A stretch of 64,000 nucleotides of DNA from Chenopodium formosanum (taxonomy: Eukaryota > Streptophyta > Magnoliopsida > Caryophyllales > Amaranthaceae), in the NCBI GenBank assembly GCA_024500155.1, contig CM044858.1, positions 32,021,786 to 32,085,785 of the forward strand. Direction: 5' to 3'. A program made the translations under genes and the position numbers. Positions within the stretch are counted from its first letter, which is position 1; the number at the start of each line of letters is the position of its first letter. This document shows, one piece after another, positions 47,791 to 59,241 of the stretch. The notes beneath the pieces were generated by a model that was not told the origin of the DNA, made no database searches, and was given only the letters and a program-made list of their open reading frames with translations.

Positions 47791-49817
47791 TGTAACACCC
47801 CCAAATCTCCCTCTACGTAATTACTAAACTTATACGTATACAAATACCGTAGAGATAGACTTGGGCGTATTACCGCCACGTGAAAACGTAAGGCTTATAA
47901 ATTACTCAAATTGCAGCGGAAAAATAACTAACTTTTATTTATAATAATATGAATAACCAAAATAACTGTTTCAAAATACTCAAATAAAAACTTGTCTACA
48001 CATAAATTTAACTCCTAACTATGTGATCCCATCCCGACTCTAGCATGCGCACGAACAACTCCACACCTGAAATCAAGACTGCTTACCAGTAATGGTAAAT
48101 AGGGCGAACCAAAACAAAAAGGAAAACAGATTAGCAAAAACGCTAAGTACGTATAAGTGCAAGGCACGTAAACACTTTTGTTAGGCAAACATACTTTTGA
48201 AATAACCAATTAAATTTAATTTGTCACAAGTCACATTCGAAATAGGGCTTTCTAAAATTTAAACCTTCCAAGGTATTAATGTTCATCAATAAAAGCTTTC
48301 CAAACCAATAGATTTCCAATTTATAAACTTTCCAATTTTAAAATATAATTCCAAACCAAGTTTCCTCACCTAAGTGTGCACACCCCCCAAGCAAGTTATA
48401 TTATACTTGAGGAAAGACCAGATCATACAAAGCTCATGGTCTTACTTAACCAGTCCCGGGTAGAGGGACAATTAAAATATTAAATACTCAGGCTCACAAT
48501 GAGCTACAAATTAATTAAACCAAGTGATTTATAAATTAAACAACTTTTATTAAATCAAACAACACCTTTTCAAGATCAAACCTTTAAATCGTGAAATTAT
48601 ATATTTTAACTCATCTTGAACATCGTTAACTTAATATTCATACATTTATTCAAACAATCAAACAAACATTATACCAAAACACGCATTCAAAAATTATATA
48701 AAGGACCTAGCCACCTATACGTACCTTGATCACGAGAACAAAAAGGTACGACTACTAAACTTGACCACGATCGAGAGACTCCTCCTACACAAATAAATAA
48801 CCTTGATTAATATAAGGTTAACAAAATAACACAAAACTAAAAACACCATTCTATTGTGCATGAACTACCTAAATATTAACCTTTATCAAAATAGTGTTAT
48901 TAGTATCAAAGTGGTAAATAATTCATTAGCTTCTTAAAGGAATAATATTAGTAATAATAATCATAGTATAATAATCAAGACTTGTGGCAAAAAAAAAGAA
49001 GGGTGAAGGAAAGAACGTGACACTGCACCTCCTTGATAGCAAGTCACGACAGAAGGTTGGCAGCAGGCTAGTTGGGTGGTCGTTGGTGGCGGAAGGGGTA
49101 GTTGTTCGGTGGCGGCAACTTGGTTGCGGGTTGCAGAGTTTATTTAAGCTAGATAGAGTAAGAAGAGGATGTGATGAGATAGAGAGTAGAGAAGAGAATG
49201 TCTGATTTTGTGTGAATAAGTGGGAAGAATTAAGGGCCTATTTATAGTGTTTAAGAGGTAGTAAGATAGAGTTAAAGGAGGGTTGAGATTAACATGGGAA
49301 CATGATAAATGTAAGTTTGTTAAATGAATATGAGTGAAATTTAGTCTGGGTTAATTCATGTGGGAAAATCCAATGGAAAGGATTAGAGATGGGGTAAGAT
49401 AAATACTAATATGGTTAAGAAAGATATATTAAATGATTTATAAGTTTAAATAGGATAAAGATAAGTAAGCACTTGGCTTGAGTTTCTTAACTCACGGCCA
49501 AAATAATTTTTTTTTTTTAATAAATTAAAAACGAAAATCATTCTTAAATAAAATAATTAGATTTGATAATTAAATCAAGTTAAAATATATAGATAATATC
49601 AAAACTAATATTTGTTGTAATTCATGAGATAATAATTAAGCTAAAGTTGTTAAGTATTATTAAGATAAAATCCGGAAAATAAAATTGAAAACGGAATATA
49701 ACGGTAATTAATAAAGTATGGACCGACCAAGATCATAATTTAGAAATATTTAATTATGTCAATTAATTAAAGAAATTACTAATTAAGAAAATATTTCCAA
49801 AAATTAGGGGTATTACA
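47791..49817 (-). mobile_element. solo LTR, 2.0 kb, with an exact 5-bp TSD
   Basis: It begins TGTAACACCCCCAAAT and ends ATTAGGGGTATTACA, a TG..CA LTR with a short inverted terminus. It is flanked by identical TTGGG (47786-47790 and 49818-49822), so it is complete. The minus strand carries cactataaataggccc near 49225-49240, a TATA box giving the LTR a minus orientation, with a CT-rich leader after it. No internal retrotransposon sequence is present, so it is a solo LTR left after recombination. The family is not identified; this terminus is common in Ty3/gypsy LTRs. Confidence 0.85.
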
Positions 49818-50079
49818 TTGGGTCTTAAACAACATATAATTAGCATTATGTATAAATCAAATGTGGAAAATTTATCAATGTAACACATAGTGTTACATCG
49901 CATAAAGTATGACTAAATTCTTATTTATAGTTCAAAAATGATTATGCTCATGGAATTGAATTTTCTAAAGTTTAATATTTTAATTACTTATGTTGAAGAT
50001 AGGTGGATGTTTTAATTACTTATGTTGAAGTATATGCTTACAGAATTAAAACCGCTAAAGTAGATGTATAAGTTACCAT

Positions 50080-50325
50080 TTATATCAAACCTTAGCTTGT
50101 TACCATACAAAATGTGATTCGTCTATTGAAGTCCAAATTCATATTTCACTATCAATTAATAATCTAACAAAATATATATGAATTTAAAAGCAGTATTTGG
50201 TAATGTCCAATGTTATGTATGGTCGTATCCAATATATTACGTATATGTTTCATATAGGTAATGTCCAATATGTTGTTTGTGTTAATTACAAGTACAAAAA
50301 AAAAAAAAAAGCAACAACTTAGATT
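50080..50325. repeat. extra tandem copy of the right inverted repeat
   Basis: The stretch containing ggtaatgtccaatgttatg and atgtttcatataggtaatgtcc repeats the order found at 50397-50590, with matching flanks (cactatcaatt, taacaaaatat) about 210 bp apart. The right end of the 12-kb element is thus partly duplicated in tandem. Confidence 0.7.
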
Positions 50326-50396
50326 GTCTAGTGAAGACCAAAGTCATATTCACTATCAATTCATATTATAACAAAATATTAATAAATTAAAAAACA

Positions 50397-50590
50397 GTAT
50401 TAGGTAATGTCCAATGTCACGTATTATCGTAACCAAATAAATTATAGAGATGTTTCATACAGGTAATGCCCAATATGTATTTGTGTTACTTACATATACA
50501 CAAACAAAAATTAGATTAACATAAGCATTTTTTTTTTTTTTATCAAACAGGTTTCGAAAAAAAAGTGTATCGGTTTCATCTTGTAATTTC
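50397..50590 (-). repeat. right terminal inverted repeat of the 12-kb element
   Basis: Inverted partner of 38546-38740. It ends at ttgtaatttc, the mirror of gaaattctaa at the left edge. Confidence 0.8.
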
Positions 50591-51180
50591 CTATCGAACC
50601 CTGAATCCTGTAAAACTTAAAAATTTTGATTTCGATTGTACAAAACCAGTGATTTCATCAATTGATGGACTTTGTACAATAAAAAACAATTATTCAAGGA
50701 TTAAAAATCAATCCCAATTGCGTTCAATATCGAAATTCGGATAAATATGAATTTCGAGTATGGTGTTTGAATCTGGCCATGTCTTTGATTTCAACCGTTG
50801 CGCAAATGAGACTTAAGGACACATAACATTAATTAGATGTTAAATTCAACCATAGATGAAGGACATTGAATAAGCATGAAGAACACGAAGAACCATGAAG
50901 AACACGCAAGTTTTGAAAACAAAAGTCAAAGTAGAGATAGGGACGGAGAATGATTCAGAACGTTCTGCGACCCTAAATCATTCTTGTAACGCCGATACCT
51001 GCAAACTAGCGTTAGTTAAATAGATAAGAGAGTTAAGAAATGCGTATCTTGCACCGTCGAGTAAACGTCTCTAGAGTAACCGATTTTGTTGCTGCATTTT
51101 TGTTGTGACGATCTCCACAAGCTAGGGGACACCGCCTATCATTGCTGCTACATCTCGAGTTATTTTCCTTGAATCTAGGG
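50591..51180. other. intergenic, nothing recognised
   Basis: Mixed-composition DNA between the 12-kb element and the 70-bp repeats. There is no ORF of note. A short duplication (aagaacac / gaagaac words) lies at about 50875-50910. Confidence 0.3.
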
Positions 51181-51182
51181 GC

Positions 51183-51600
51183 GACAACCTTCCCAATCAT
51201 AGCGAATGTCGTCGAAGACCGCCCATCCCAAACCGTTCTTCTCAAATCTGGATGACAACCTCCACAATCTTAGCGAATGCTGTCGAAGACCGCCCATCTC
51301 GTGCTATCTTCTCAAATCATGATGACAACCTCCACAATCTTAGAGTGAACGTCGTCGAAGATCGCCCATCTCGTGCCATCTTCTCAAATCTTGGTGACAA
51401 CCTCCACAATCTTAGCGAACGTCGTCGAAGATCGCCCATCTGGTGCCATCTTCTCAAATCTTAGTGACAACCTCCACAGTCTTAGCGAACGTTGTCGAAG
51501 ATGGCAGAAGATCGCCCATCTCGTGCCATCTTCTCAAATCAAATGATAATCTCCTCAATCATAGCGAAAGTTATCGAAGACCGCTTCATCAATCTTGAAA
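51183..51600. repeat. 70-bp minisatellite, about six units
   Basis: Units beginning gacaacctccacaatctta start near 51183, 51254, 51324, 51396 and 51466, with a diverged one near 51545. The spacing is 70-72 bp, then about 79. A constant core is cgtcgaagatcgcccatctc. All units share the orientation. Confidence 0.9.
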
Positions 51601-52085
51601 CGACTTTCTCAAATTCAAACGAGAGGTGTGATCAGCCTGCTGCGACTTCCACAATGCCGACTGCTGAGGAGACAAAGAAAAGGCGGATTCTACAGAAGCG
51701 GTAACCTTTGTGAAATATGTATCTGCCAAATTCTTCATGAGTTTAGGGGCAGCGACCTCACAAGGATTACTCAAAATGTCTGACTCCACCGTTCGATTAA
51801 ACAAACCCAATGCATCTTCAAAATCTCGACCAAGACCAACAATGCCAGCATGTGGTAGAAGCTTCGTCTGCTACCCAGTAGACTGTAACCGAGAAGCAAG
51901 AAAAGCATAATGATCAACATCACTTGCAGAATAAACACCAAGCCCTCCAAACGCAAATGGTAAGGTGGCAAGCCGCCACTGCCAATCGCCAAACCCAGGC
52001 CCCGAAGAAGTAACAATACATTTAAAAGTAGTTCGAATAGCCCCGTCGAATGTGCGCTGAGCCGCCTCAAAAGTACTTGGAGGAC
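51590..52085 (-). pseudogene. remnant of a reverse-transcriptase-associated protein (C-terminal region)
   Basis: Read on the minus strand from about 52075, an open piece contains AAQRTFDGAIRT, SSGPGFGDWQWRLATLPF and GGLGVYSASDV, followed by YAFLASRLQ. After a disturbed stretch near 51870-51890, another frame gives LFNRTVESDIL, VAAPKLMKNLADTYF and SPQQSALWKSQQADH. These blocks recall a family annotated in several dicot genomes as reverse-transcriptase or zinc-binding RT-associated protein. That identification is from memory and weak. At least one frame change makes it a remnant. Confidence 0.45.
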
Positions 52086-52097
52086 AAGTACTCTAAG

Positions 52098-52099
52098 TA

Positions 52100-52143
<44 letters not shown>

Positions 52144-52780
52144 CATCATAAGTATTATTGTTATTATTGTTATTATCATTGTTATTATTTTTATTATCGT
52201 TATTGTTGTTATTGTTATTGTTGTTATTGTTATTGTTATTATTACTACTACTATTATTATTATTATTATTATGATTATTATTATTTAATTAATTAATAGT
52301 AATAATTATTATAATTAATTGTCATTAATAATTATAATAATATATTATTATTATATTATTACTATTATTATTAATATTTTAATCATTAAACATTATTATT
52401 AAATATTACTTATTATTTTTATTGTAATAATTAAATATTATTATTAAATATTGATTATTATTATTATAATTATTGTTATTAAATATTGTTTAATTATTAT
52501 TATTATTATTGTTATTATTAATAATTATTATTATTATTATTATTAACATTATTAATTACTATTATTAATGTTATTATTTTTAAATATTTATTATTTATTT
52601 TTATTATCATTATTATTCAATATTAATTATTATTATAATTATTAAATATTAAATATTTATTATAATTATTAATAAATATTAATTTTTAATATTATTATTA
52701 TTATTAATATTAATTATTTATTATTATTAATAAATATAAATTAATGTTATTATAATAATTCAATATTAAATATTATTATT
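52098..52780. repeat. (ATT)n microsatellite grading into AT-rich degenerate repeats
   Basis: A pure ATT run starts at about 52098, then ATT/GTT/ATAA mixtures continue to about 52780. Composition and layout match the interior of the element at 11672-13325. Confidence 0.9.
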
Positions 52781-52784
52781 TAAC

Positions 52785-52852
52785 ATAGCAGAGCAGATTG
52801 AAGCAGAGCATAGCAGATTATAGCAGAACAGAGCAACTCTAAAGAATAGGGC
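52785..52852. mobile_element. right end of a truncated PIF/Harbinger-like element
   Basis: The subterminal words agcagagcag and the end ctctaaagaatagggcc followed by TAA match the right end of 11672-13325 (ctctaaagaacgggcc, TTA). No corresponding left end exists before the ATT tract at 52098, so the copy is truncated on that side. Confidence 0.65.
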
Positions 52853-53056
52853 CTAAATTGTTTCTATTTGAAATATGACAATGCAATGTGGGACATATAA
52901 AGTATTCTTTATGCCAGGCTTTTCATAAATGTTGCACCAATAATTGCGTAGATGAGACATAAATTGTTTGTCACTTCCCCATAAACTTCATAACAAAAAT
53001 TCAGCAAAAGAAGCTTATTTCTTGTTCAGCAAAAGAAAGAAAAAACAAAAAAAGAA

Positions 53057-53763
53057 ATGGAATCTCCTCCACTACTTATCCAAATTTCAGAGTGTTTCAT
53101 TAAGCCCAAGTATGAAAATAAAGAAGCTAAGAAACCTTATTATATATCTCCAATGGATTTAATGTTTCTTTCTTGCCATTACAATCAAAAGGGTCTTCTT
53201 TTTACTAAACCAAAAAATAATGACGACCCATTTTTCATTGATAATCTATTAATCTCTTAGAAAGCCTAAAAAACTCTCTTGCTCTTACTCTTGTTCATTT
53301 CTATCCGCTTGCTGGCCAATTTGAGTCCATCATCGACGAAGGCCAACATCGTATGTTGGTCTTTGTCGATTGTAATAAGGGCCCGGGTGTTCGATTTGTC
53401 CATGCTAAGTTAGATGTAACAGTATCGGATATTGTTACACCAAACGTACCTCCCGTGGTAAGGTCATTGTTCGATTTAAGTGACGGGGAACTGAATTTCG
53501 ATGGCCATTCGAGCCCTTTGTTATCAATTCAAGTTACGGAGATGACTGATGGGATATTCATTGGTTGTTCTATGAATCATGCTATTGTTGATGGAACTTC
53601 GTATTGGCATTTTTGGAACGTATGGTCCGAAATACATCGCGCTAATGGGCAAAATATTAGTATCTCTCGTTTGCCTATTCATGATCGTTGGTTTCCCGAT
53701 GGTTATGGCTATAAAGATACTTATCTCCCATTTGTCAATCGTAACGAATTTATTCACGAGTAA
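53057..53763 (+). pseudogene. BAHD acyltransferase (HXXXD type), frameshifted and lacking the C-terminal half
   Basis: BAHD enzymes transfer acyl groups from CoA thioesters to alcohols or amines of plant metabolites, usually in the cytosol. The start ATG at 53057 (MESPPLLIQISECFIKP) and the early block SPMDLMFLSCHYNQKGLLFTKP are typical of the subgroup around Arabidopsis At3g50280. A one-base frame change near 53255 separates them from VHFYPLAGQF (about 53308-53337), where the frame resumes. The active-site motif HAIVDG (HXXXD) is intact at about 53578-53595. The frame ends at 53761-53763; a GTAAGT there could be a splice donor. Neither the second half nor the DFGWG structural motif was found downstream. 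Full members are about 430-460 aa; here only about 235 are encoded. Probably a dead fragment. Confidence 0.8.
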
Positions 53764-54095
53764 GTGTCCTATATCTCCGCTGCTATAATATTTCCTCCGT
53801 TCTTTTAATACTGTAACAAATGTTACGTTTATTTAGAAAATTTCACAAATCGTGCATCACTACTACAAAAACCGCAGTTTCTTACGTACATATATAAATT
53901 ATGAACATGATAGGGTCAGGAGATATAGAACGAAGGTATTAAACGAGTTATGGCGGAGGGAGAAAAGGGAAAGAAGGGATAAAAGGGTAATCTCAATTTT
54001 AATGATAAAGCTTGGTGAACGTGAATTGGACAATAAATTGATAGTATCAAAGATTTTGTTTGGGGTGTGTGGGACTATGGGAGTGTGACGCATCA

Positions 54096-54782
54096 GCACT
54101 GGCGGATCTACGTTGTGACCCGAGGGGCACGTGCTACCCCCGAGGAGGAAAAAAAAAAAGATATGTTTAAAATACAATATAAAAATTAATCAATGCAATT
54201 CTTTTCATGAAAAATACCGTTGCTTTAGCGGTAATATATTACTCGAATAGAGTTATCCTTTGTGTTGGGGGGTCGGAGGTTCGAATCCCTTCGATTGCAC
54301 TTTTTTTTTTTGGCTTTCTTGAGGAATTTTTAAGACTTCTTTTTTTTTTTTTTTTTTTTGTTATTATTTTTTTTCCTGAAAAATATCAATGATTTATTAT
54401 CTTTTCACCAAATTAATTTCCTCTTTCTTGACATTTATAGTCATATAGATTAGATAAAAATGGTCTCCATCAAAAATTGATTCTTCCTCAAATTACTTTT
54501 CAATTTTTAAACTTTATGTTCAAACATTAGATAAAAGTAACTTCCATGGTTGACTCATTGCAAAATCTATAGATGTTTAAAATTTGATGATAACTTTTTC
54601 TTATACAAAATTACAATATATTATTCAAAAATTTAACTTGATTTGTTATTACCAATTTTTATTTAGTTTGAGAAATTTAGTTTGAGTTTTAAGTTAGTAA
54701 TTGTATATTGGGGCTTTTTGTTCTTGTTTGTCTTTTAGTGGTTAGTGCTACCCCTAGTCTAGAATCCTGGATCCGCCACTGC
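54096..54782. mobile_element. hAT-like non-autonomous element with GCACTGGCGGATC ends
   Basis: The left end GCACTGGCGGATCT and the inverted right end GCAGTGGCGGATCC match. Flanks ACGCATCA (54088-54095) and ACGCATGG (54783-54790) agree at six of eight positions, suggesting a decayed 8-bp duplication. Inside, at about 54280-54295, ggaggttcgaatccc resembles the B box of a tRNA-derived promoter, followed by poly-T, so a SINE fragment may be included. No transposase was found. Confidence 0.6.
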
Positions 54783-55900
54783 ACGCATGGGAAGATAGAC
54801 AAGAAAGGTGATATAGAAAATCTATGTATTTAAAAACTCAAATCGGAAAAAATACATATTTCTATCCTATTACATCTCTTAAATTTTTTAAAAATAATCC
54901 AAAGGTGGGATTATTTTCAGCGGACGGGTAAAAGGTCGGATTATTGCGGGCAATTTTTCCTTCATTTTAAGCCCTCCACCATCTTTATCTCCAGTCTCAT
55001 CGCTTTGAATTAAAGTACAAATTAATTTCTGTAATCATGCATTCGGTTACACATTACACCCATGATGATTTATTAGTATTTTCTCATTCATCTCTAAATG
55101 TAGTAATCTATGAACAACTTGTGCATTACACGGACCCAAAGACAAATTTTAATAAAACTCTAAGACAAGGAATGTCATATCGCCGTGTGTCACTTTTCTT
55201 TAAGTTATTCTGATGTCATATTTTAAACTTGCCAAATAATCAAATTGTTGTAATGTTTAGTATTTTTGGAAAAACTCTTCATTGGTCTAATCTCCATGTA
55301 TTAAAGTTTAATTTAATTGAAAAACTCATTATCATATCCATAACCACCCTATTTAATTTCCCTGTAAATAATGTAAGTGCTTAATAATTACACAATGAAA
55401 TTAATTATTAATCCTTTTTTTTTTTTTGGTGCATTAGTTCCTAAAATTGTAGTTATAGAGTAATATTTCGTAGTATATAGTGAAATCAAAATTATAAAGA
55501 GTTGATTTATCATTTATCATATACATATTAATGCAAAAAATTAATCTAATAGTCAAATCAGCTTAATTGCACAAACAACTTACTACAATAATTAATAAGC
55601 ACTCATTTAAAAAAAAAAGAAAAAAAAATTACTTACTCGGTGACAGACAAGGCCAAAGTATAGTTTGATTAAAGTATAGAGTAATAAATTTTAATGACCT
55701 AAAACATTGTCCGAGCCAATAACTAGTTATTCATTGAAAGTGTTTTACATCAAACCAATCGAGGCCCTATTTGTATAATTCTACTCAATAAGAATTCTAC
55801 CAAACACCAACTTTTGACTAGCGCTATTTTTTTTAAGGCTATATTTTTTTAAGGAACTTTAACAATGGCCCACATCCTCTCCCGTCTCTACTTACACAAA
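54783..55900. other. intergenic, nothing recognised
   Basis: AT-rich; several homopolymer runs, no gene, RNA or bounded repeat seen. Confidence 0.35.
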
Positions 55901-55929
55901 CAAATTAGTAAAGGTTATGTGAATTATTG

Positions 55930-56700
55930 ACCCAAAAATCAACAAAACACAAGGGATATGTTCAAGCTTAACTCTACACAAGAAATCCACCAAGAATTAA
56001 ACAAGAACTAAGAATAATTAACTAAGAATCCACCTAATTAATTAATAATGATTTAAACTAAAACAAGCAAAACAACAATTGATTCGCAAATCAACCAAAC
56101 TTAATTATGCAACTTAAGAAATAAACTATGAAATTTAATATATTCTATAACTTAAAAATAAGCGTGGGATTACATCAATATTTATAGAGAATTATATCCT
56201 ATAACAAGTAGAATTCTAAAGCAAGTAGAATTCCTAAGCTAGCTTGGACTCCAAGCTCTTTCCTTGATTATGCAAGCTTTCCTAAATTATTTTAGGAAAG
56301 TCTCCTCACGTTTTCCTTAGCTCCTACAAGCATAGTTCAGATTGCTAAACTTGACAAAAACAGCCTAAAACAAACAAAAAATAACTGTAAAGAAAACTTA
56401 ATGCTTAAACCAAGAAAAACCCTTTCAAGTGAAAGGTAAAAACTTGGAAGGAAAATCTAAGAAAGCAAATCAAAGAATCTTCAAGAACCCTCAAGAATCT
56501 TCCAAGAATCTTCAAGAAGAGGTAGACTAGTACACTCAAGTGTGTTCAAGAACACCAAGAAAAGTTACCATGTAAACCGTGGACTTGTCTTAATGTCCCA
56601 GGTTGTATGAGTTGCTAGCCATGGGCGTATCAATGTTTAGGGACAAGCTTTGTTGATGCTTGTTGATCAAATCTTCGAAGTCATCACCATTAATACTCGT
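55930..56700 (-). mobile_element. possible LTR fragment in reverse orientation
   Basis: On the minus strand, ctctataaatattgatg (about 56176-56192) gives a TATA box. Upstream of it (56200-56700) is mixed U3-like sequence with repeated ttcttgaagatt words, and downstream an AT-rich leader. There is no partner LTR or coding region, so the call rests on composition and promoter position. Confidence 0.3.
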
Positions 56701-56986
56701 ATCAAAAGGTGATAGCTTGCATATATTTAATTTAATTTAATAATCAATTTCCTAATATCTACAATATTGTTAAAAATCAAAGGGACAACATGCTACTAGC
56801 ATGTACCACCATTAATACCAAATGATTTGACGCCACATGTGTCACCTTTATGTGTCATCACTCATCACTCTAAAACTCATCATGTATGAAGCTTTCATAT
56901 CTAGTTTTCTATAGAATATAACTCTAAGTAATTGCACATAATTTGTAAATTACTCCGTAATTTGTAAAACATTAATCAGAAACTAA

Positions 56987-57303
56987 GGCCCTGTTCACTT
57001 CACCTTGCAAAAAAGTATTATTTTGTAAAAATAATTTTGATCAGTAAAATTAAATTTTGTTCAGTAAAAATAGCTTAAGCTTAATAAAAATTAACTTTTG
57101 TTTAGTTAAAATAATTTGAATTTAGTAAAATTGATATCTATTCAGTAAAAACTAGTACCTATAAAGAAGAAATATATAGAAAATCAGTAAAAAAAAAAAA
57201 ATAATTTCATCTCAATAAAATTAATTTCAGTTTAGTAAAAATAATTTAAGTTCAGTAAAAATAATTTTAGTTCAATAAAAAATAAGGTAAAGTGAATAGA
57301 GAC
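56987..57303. mobile_element. PIF/Harbinger-like MITE with TTCAGTAAAA word repeats
   Basis: The left end GGCCCTGTTCACTTCACCTT and the inverted right end GTCTCTATTCACTTTACCTT match. TAA lies on both sides (56984-56986 and 57304-57306). The interior is a run of ttcagtaaaaataattt-type words. Confidence 0.8.
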
Positions 57304-57376
57304 TAATAGTTGTTGATTTTTTGGATGCTAATTTACCATATTTAATGCAAGTCAAGCAATTATACACAGTATAATA

Positions 57377-57633
57377 CTCCCTCCATTCGTGAAAGTTGGA
57401 CTCACTTTGCATTTGCATGGTCTCCAATGAACATTTTTGACAACTAAAAACTTCAACTATGTATAAGTAAAATTTTTAGAAAGTTGCTATTTGAAAAATT
57501 TATCATAAGGAAAATCTAATAAGATCAAACTTGTTACTTTATTTTTATTATATAAATCATAAAATGTGGTCAAAGTTATTTTATTTTGAGCACATGAATA
57601 GTAAGTGAGTCGAACTTTAAAGAATGGAGGTAG
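57377..57633. mobile_element. Stowaway MITE
   Basis: Ends CTCCCTCCATTCGTGAAAGT and mirror actttaaagaatggaggtag, with TA on both sides (57375-57376 and 57634-57635). 257 bp, AT-rich interior. Confidence 0.9.
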
Positions 57634-57902
57634 TATGTTTTAACTTCAGTTATTATTTTATTATGTAAGTAAAATAAATAAATTCTAGCACCTATTAATC
57701 TTAAATTTATTATTATTTTATTCGCTTATAAATATTGTTAACCAATAACATTTTAAATTAAATTTTGATAAAACTTACAAATTTTTAGTAATCCGGAACA
57801 TTACCCGGGCCAAAGACTAGTTTATTTATTTATTTTTCTTGAATGGGGTTGCAAGCTTTAATTATTTTCAATTATTTCAATCAATTTTGCGGTTTTAAAT
57901 TA

Positions 57903-58187
57903 CTCTCTCCACTTCTAAACAAAGTCATATTTGATGATTTTACATAATTTAATAAGAGAAATAAGTATATAAAATTTACAATGTTAAATGAACTTTGAAA
58001 ATAGAAAGATTTGCATAGTTGTAGGTAAATAATTTGCAAATAGGGATATTTGCATTGTAAATATGTATGTATGAGGGAATTTATGAAAGAATAATTATTT
58101 TAATCTAGGAAATAATTGAAATTTAACCAACATATATAGGATAACGTCTAAAATGACAAACGTAATCTCTTTCAAGAGCGGAGGGAG
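57903..58187. mobile_element. Stowaway MITE
   Basis: Ends CTCTCTCCACTTCTAAACAA and mirror ctctttcaagagcggagggag, with TA on both sides (57901-57902 and 58188-58189). 285 bp. Confidence 0.88.
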
Positions 58188-58189
58188 TA

Positions 58190-59208
58190 GCTTTTTTTGA
58201 CATTATTTATTAACTTTTGTATTATGGTCATCATGTGACATTTTTTTAAAAATCATGTCATTGTATATTTCCTTCGTTTTTTTAAGTTACATAAACCTGC
58301 AGAGTTTTAGAGTAAATATATAGCTTGTAGGTAGGGCGATTTCTTAGACAATTAAATATTATATTTAATTTAAGAAAAGTGATAATATACAATGTATGAG
58401 TTTGTTTTCCCCACCTGGGTCACCTTCTAGCTTTTCGGATTCGGGGCTCAATTATGGTAGTTAATTTATAGTCCCATCCCTATTATTGATGTGACTCTTG
58501 TGAGTAATCAAATACGCATTTCCCTGTACCAAATACACCCAAATCACCATCGCACCAATGTCCAATTGATAAGAAAGTACTCAGTGGCAAAGTTGAAAAT
58601 GTCAAAACGAGAGGACAAATAAACATCACATAGTTTGAAAAACATGTTGGAAAAATCAACACATGAACAAAGATAGTTAAATAGTTAAACTTTAAAACTT
58701 ATAAAATTCAAAATAATTAGTCAAAAAACCAACGTTGATCATATGCCTATTCTTCCTCTATATTTGCGTGATTCTAAATATTTAAGTATTTGAACATAAA
58801 ATAATATAGTTATCAAATGCACTTGTCATAATTCCCTCGTAATTTGAGGGTTTCATTCATGTAAAATTATAATTACAATTATTTAATAAGATATAATTGT
58901 TAAAAAATGGAAGATTATTGTCTTGTACGTAAATGCAGCAAAAAGAATTGAAAGTGAAATGCAGCAAAAAGAATTGAACTTAGGTCCCCCACGGCCCACA
59001 CATAAGCTCATTTCACTCAGCTAGATGGCAAGTATTGATTCTTATAACAAAGTAGCATGTTAATTAGTTAGTATAGTCACGCGAGCATGTTAATTAGTTA
59101 GTTAGTATTGATTCTTATAACAAAGTAGCATGTTAATTAGTTAGTATTAAATTTTACGTTAATACTTGAAATATGTGGTAAAAGAAATGTGTTAACTTTC
59201 CTTCAAAA

Positions 59209-59241
<33 letters not shown>

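Larger units (their letters stand above)
38546..50590. mobile_element. 12-kb TIR element carrying Ulp1, transposon-protein and GRF genes (Mutator/Kaonashi-like)
   Basis: Inverted repeats of about 195 bp bound the unit: left 38546-38740, right 50397-50590. They agree at most positions, for example gcttatgttaatcta, tttgtttgtgtata, acctgtatgaaacatctct and acattggacattacc in both when the right one is inverted. A further partial copy of the right repeat lies at about 50130-50325 in tandem. Inside are a Ulp1-like remnant, a broken plant transposon-protein gene, a GRF gene and a later solo LTR. ULP-carrying elements with long TIRs are known as Kaonashi MULEs. No MURA transposase was seen, nor a 9-bp TSD (the left edge abuts a copia LTR), so the family name is inference. 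Confidence 0.6.

Noticed and set aside
48984..49205. 73-residue plus-strand frame
   Set aside because: Lies in the leader part of a solo LTR transcribed from the other strand; no similarity recognised.
51183..51600. CRISPR-like array
   Set aside because: Whole units repeat without unique spacers and the context is plant nuclear DNA; it is a minisatellite.
54215..54300. Possible tRNA gene
   Set aside because: Only the T-arm/B-box motif fits; no acceptor stem or anticodon arm can be paired. At most a SINE remnant.
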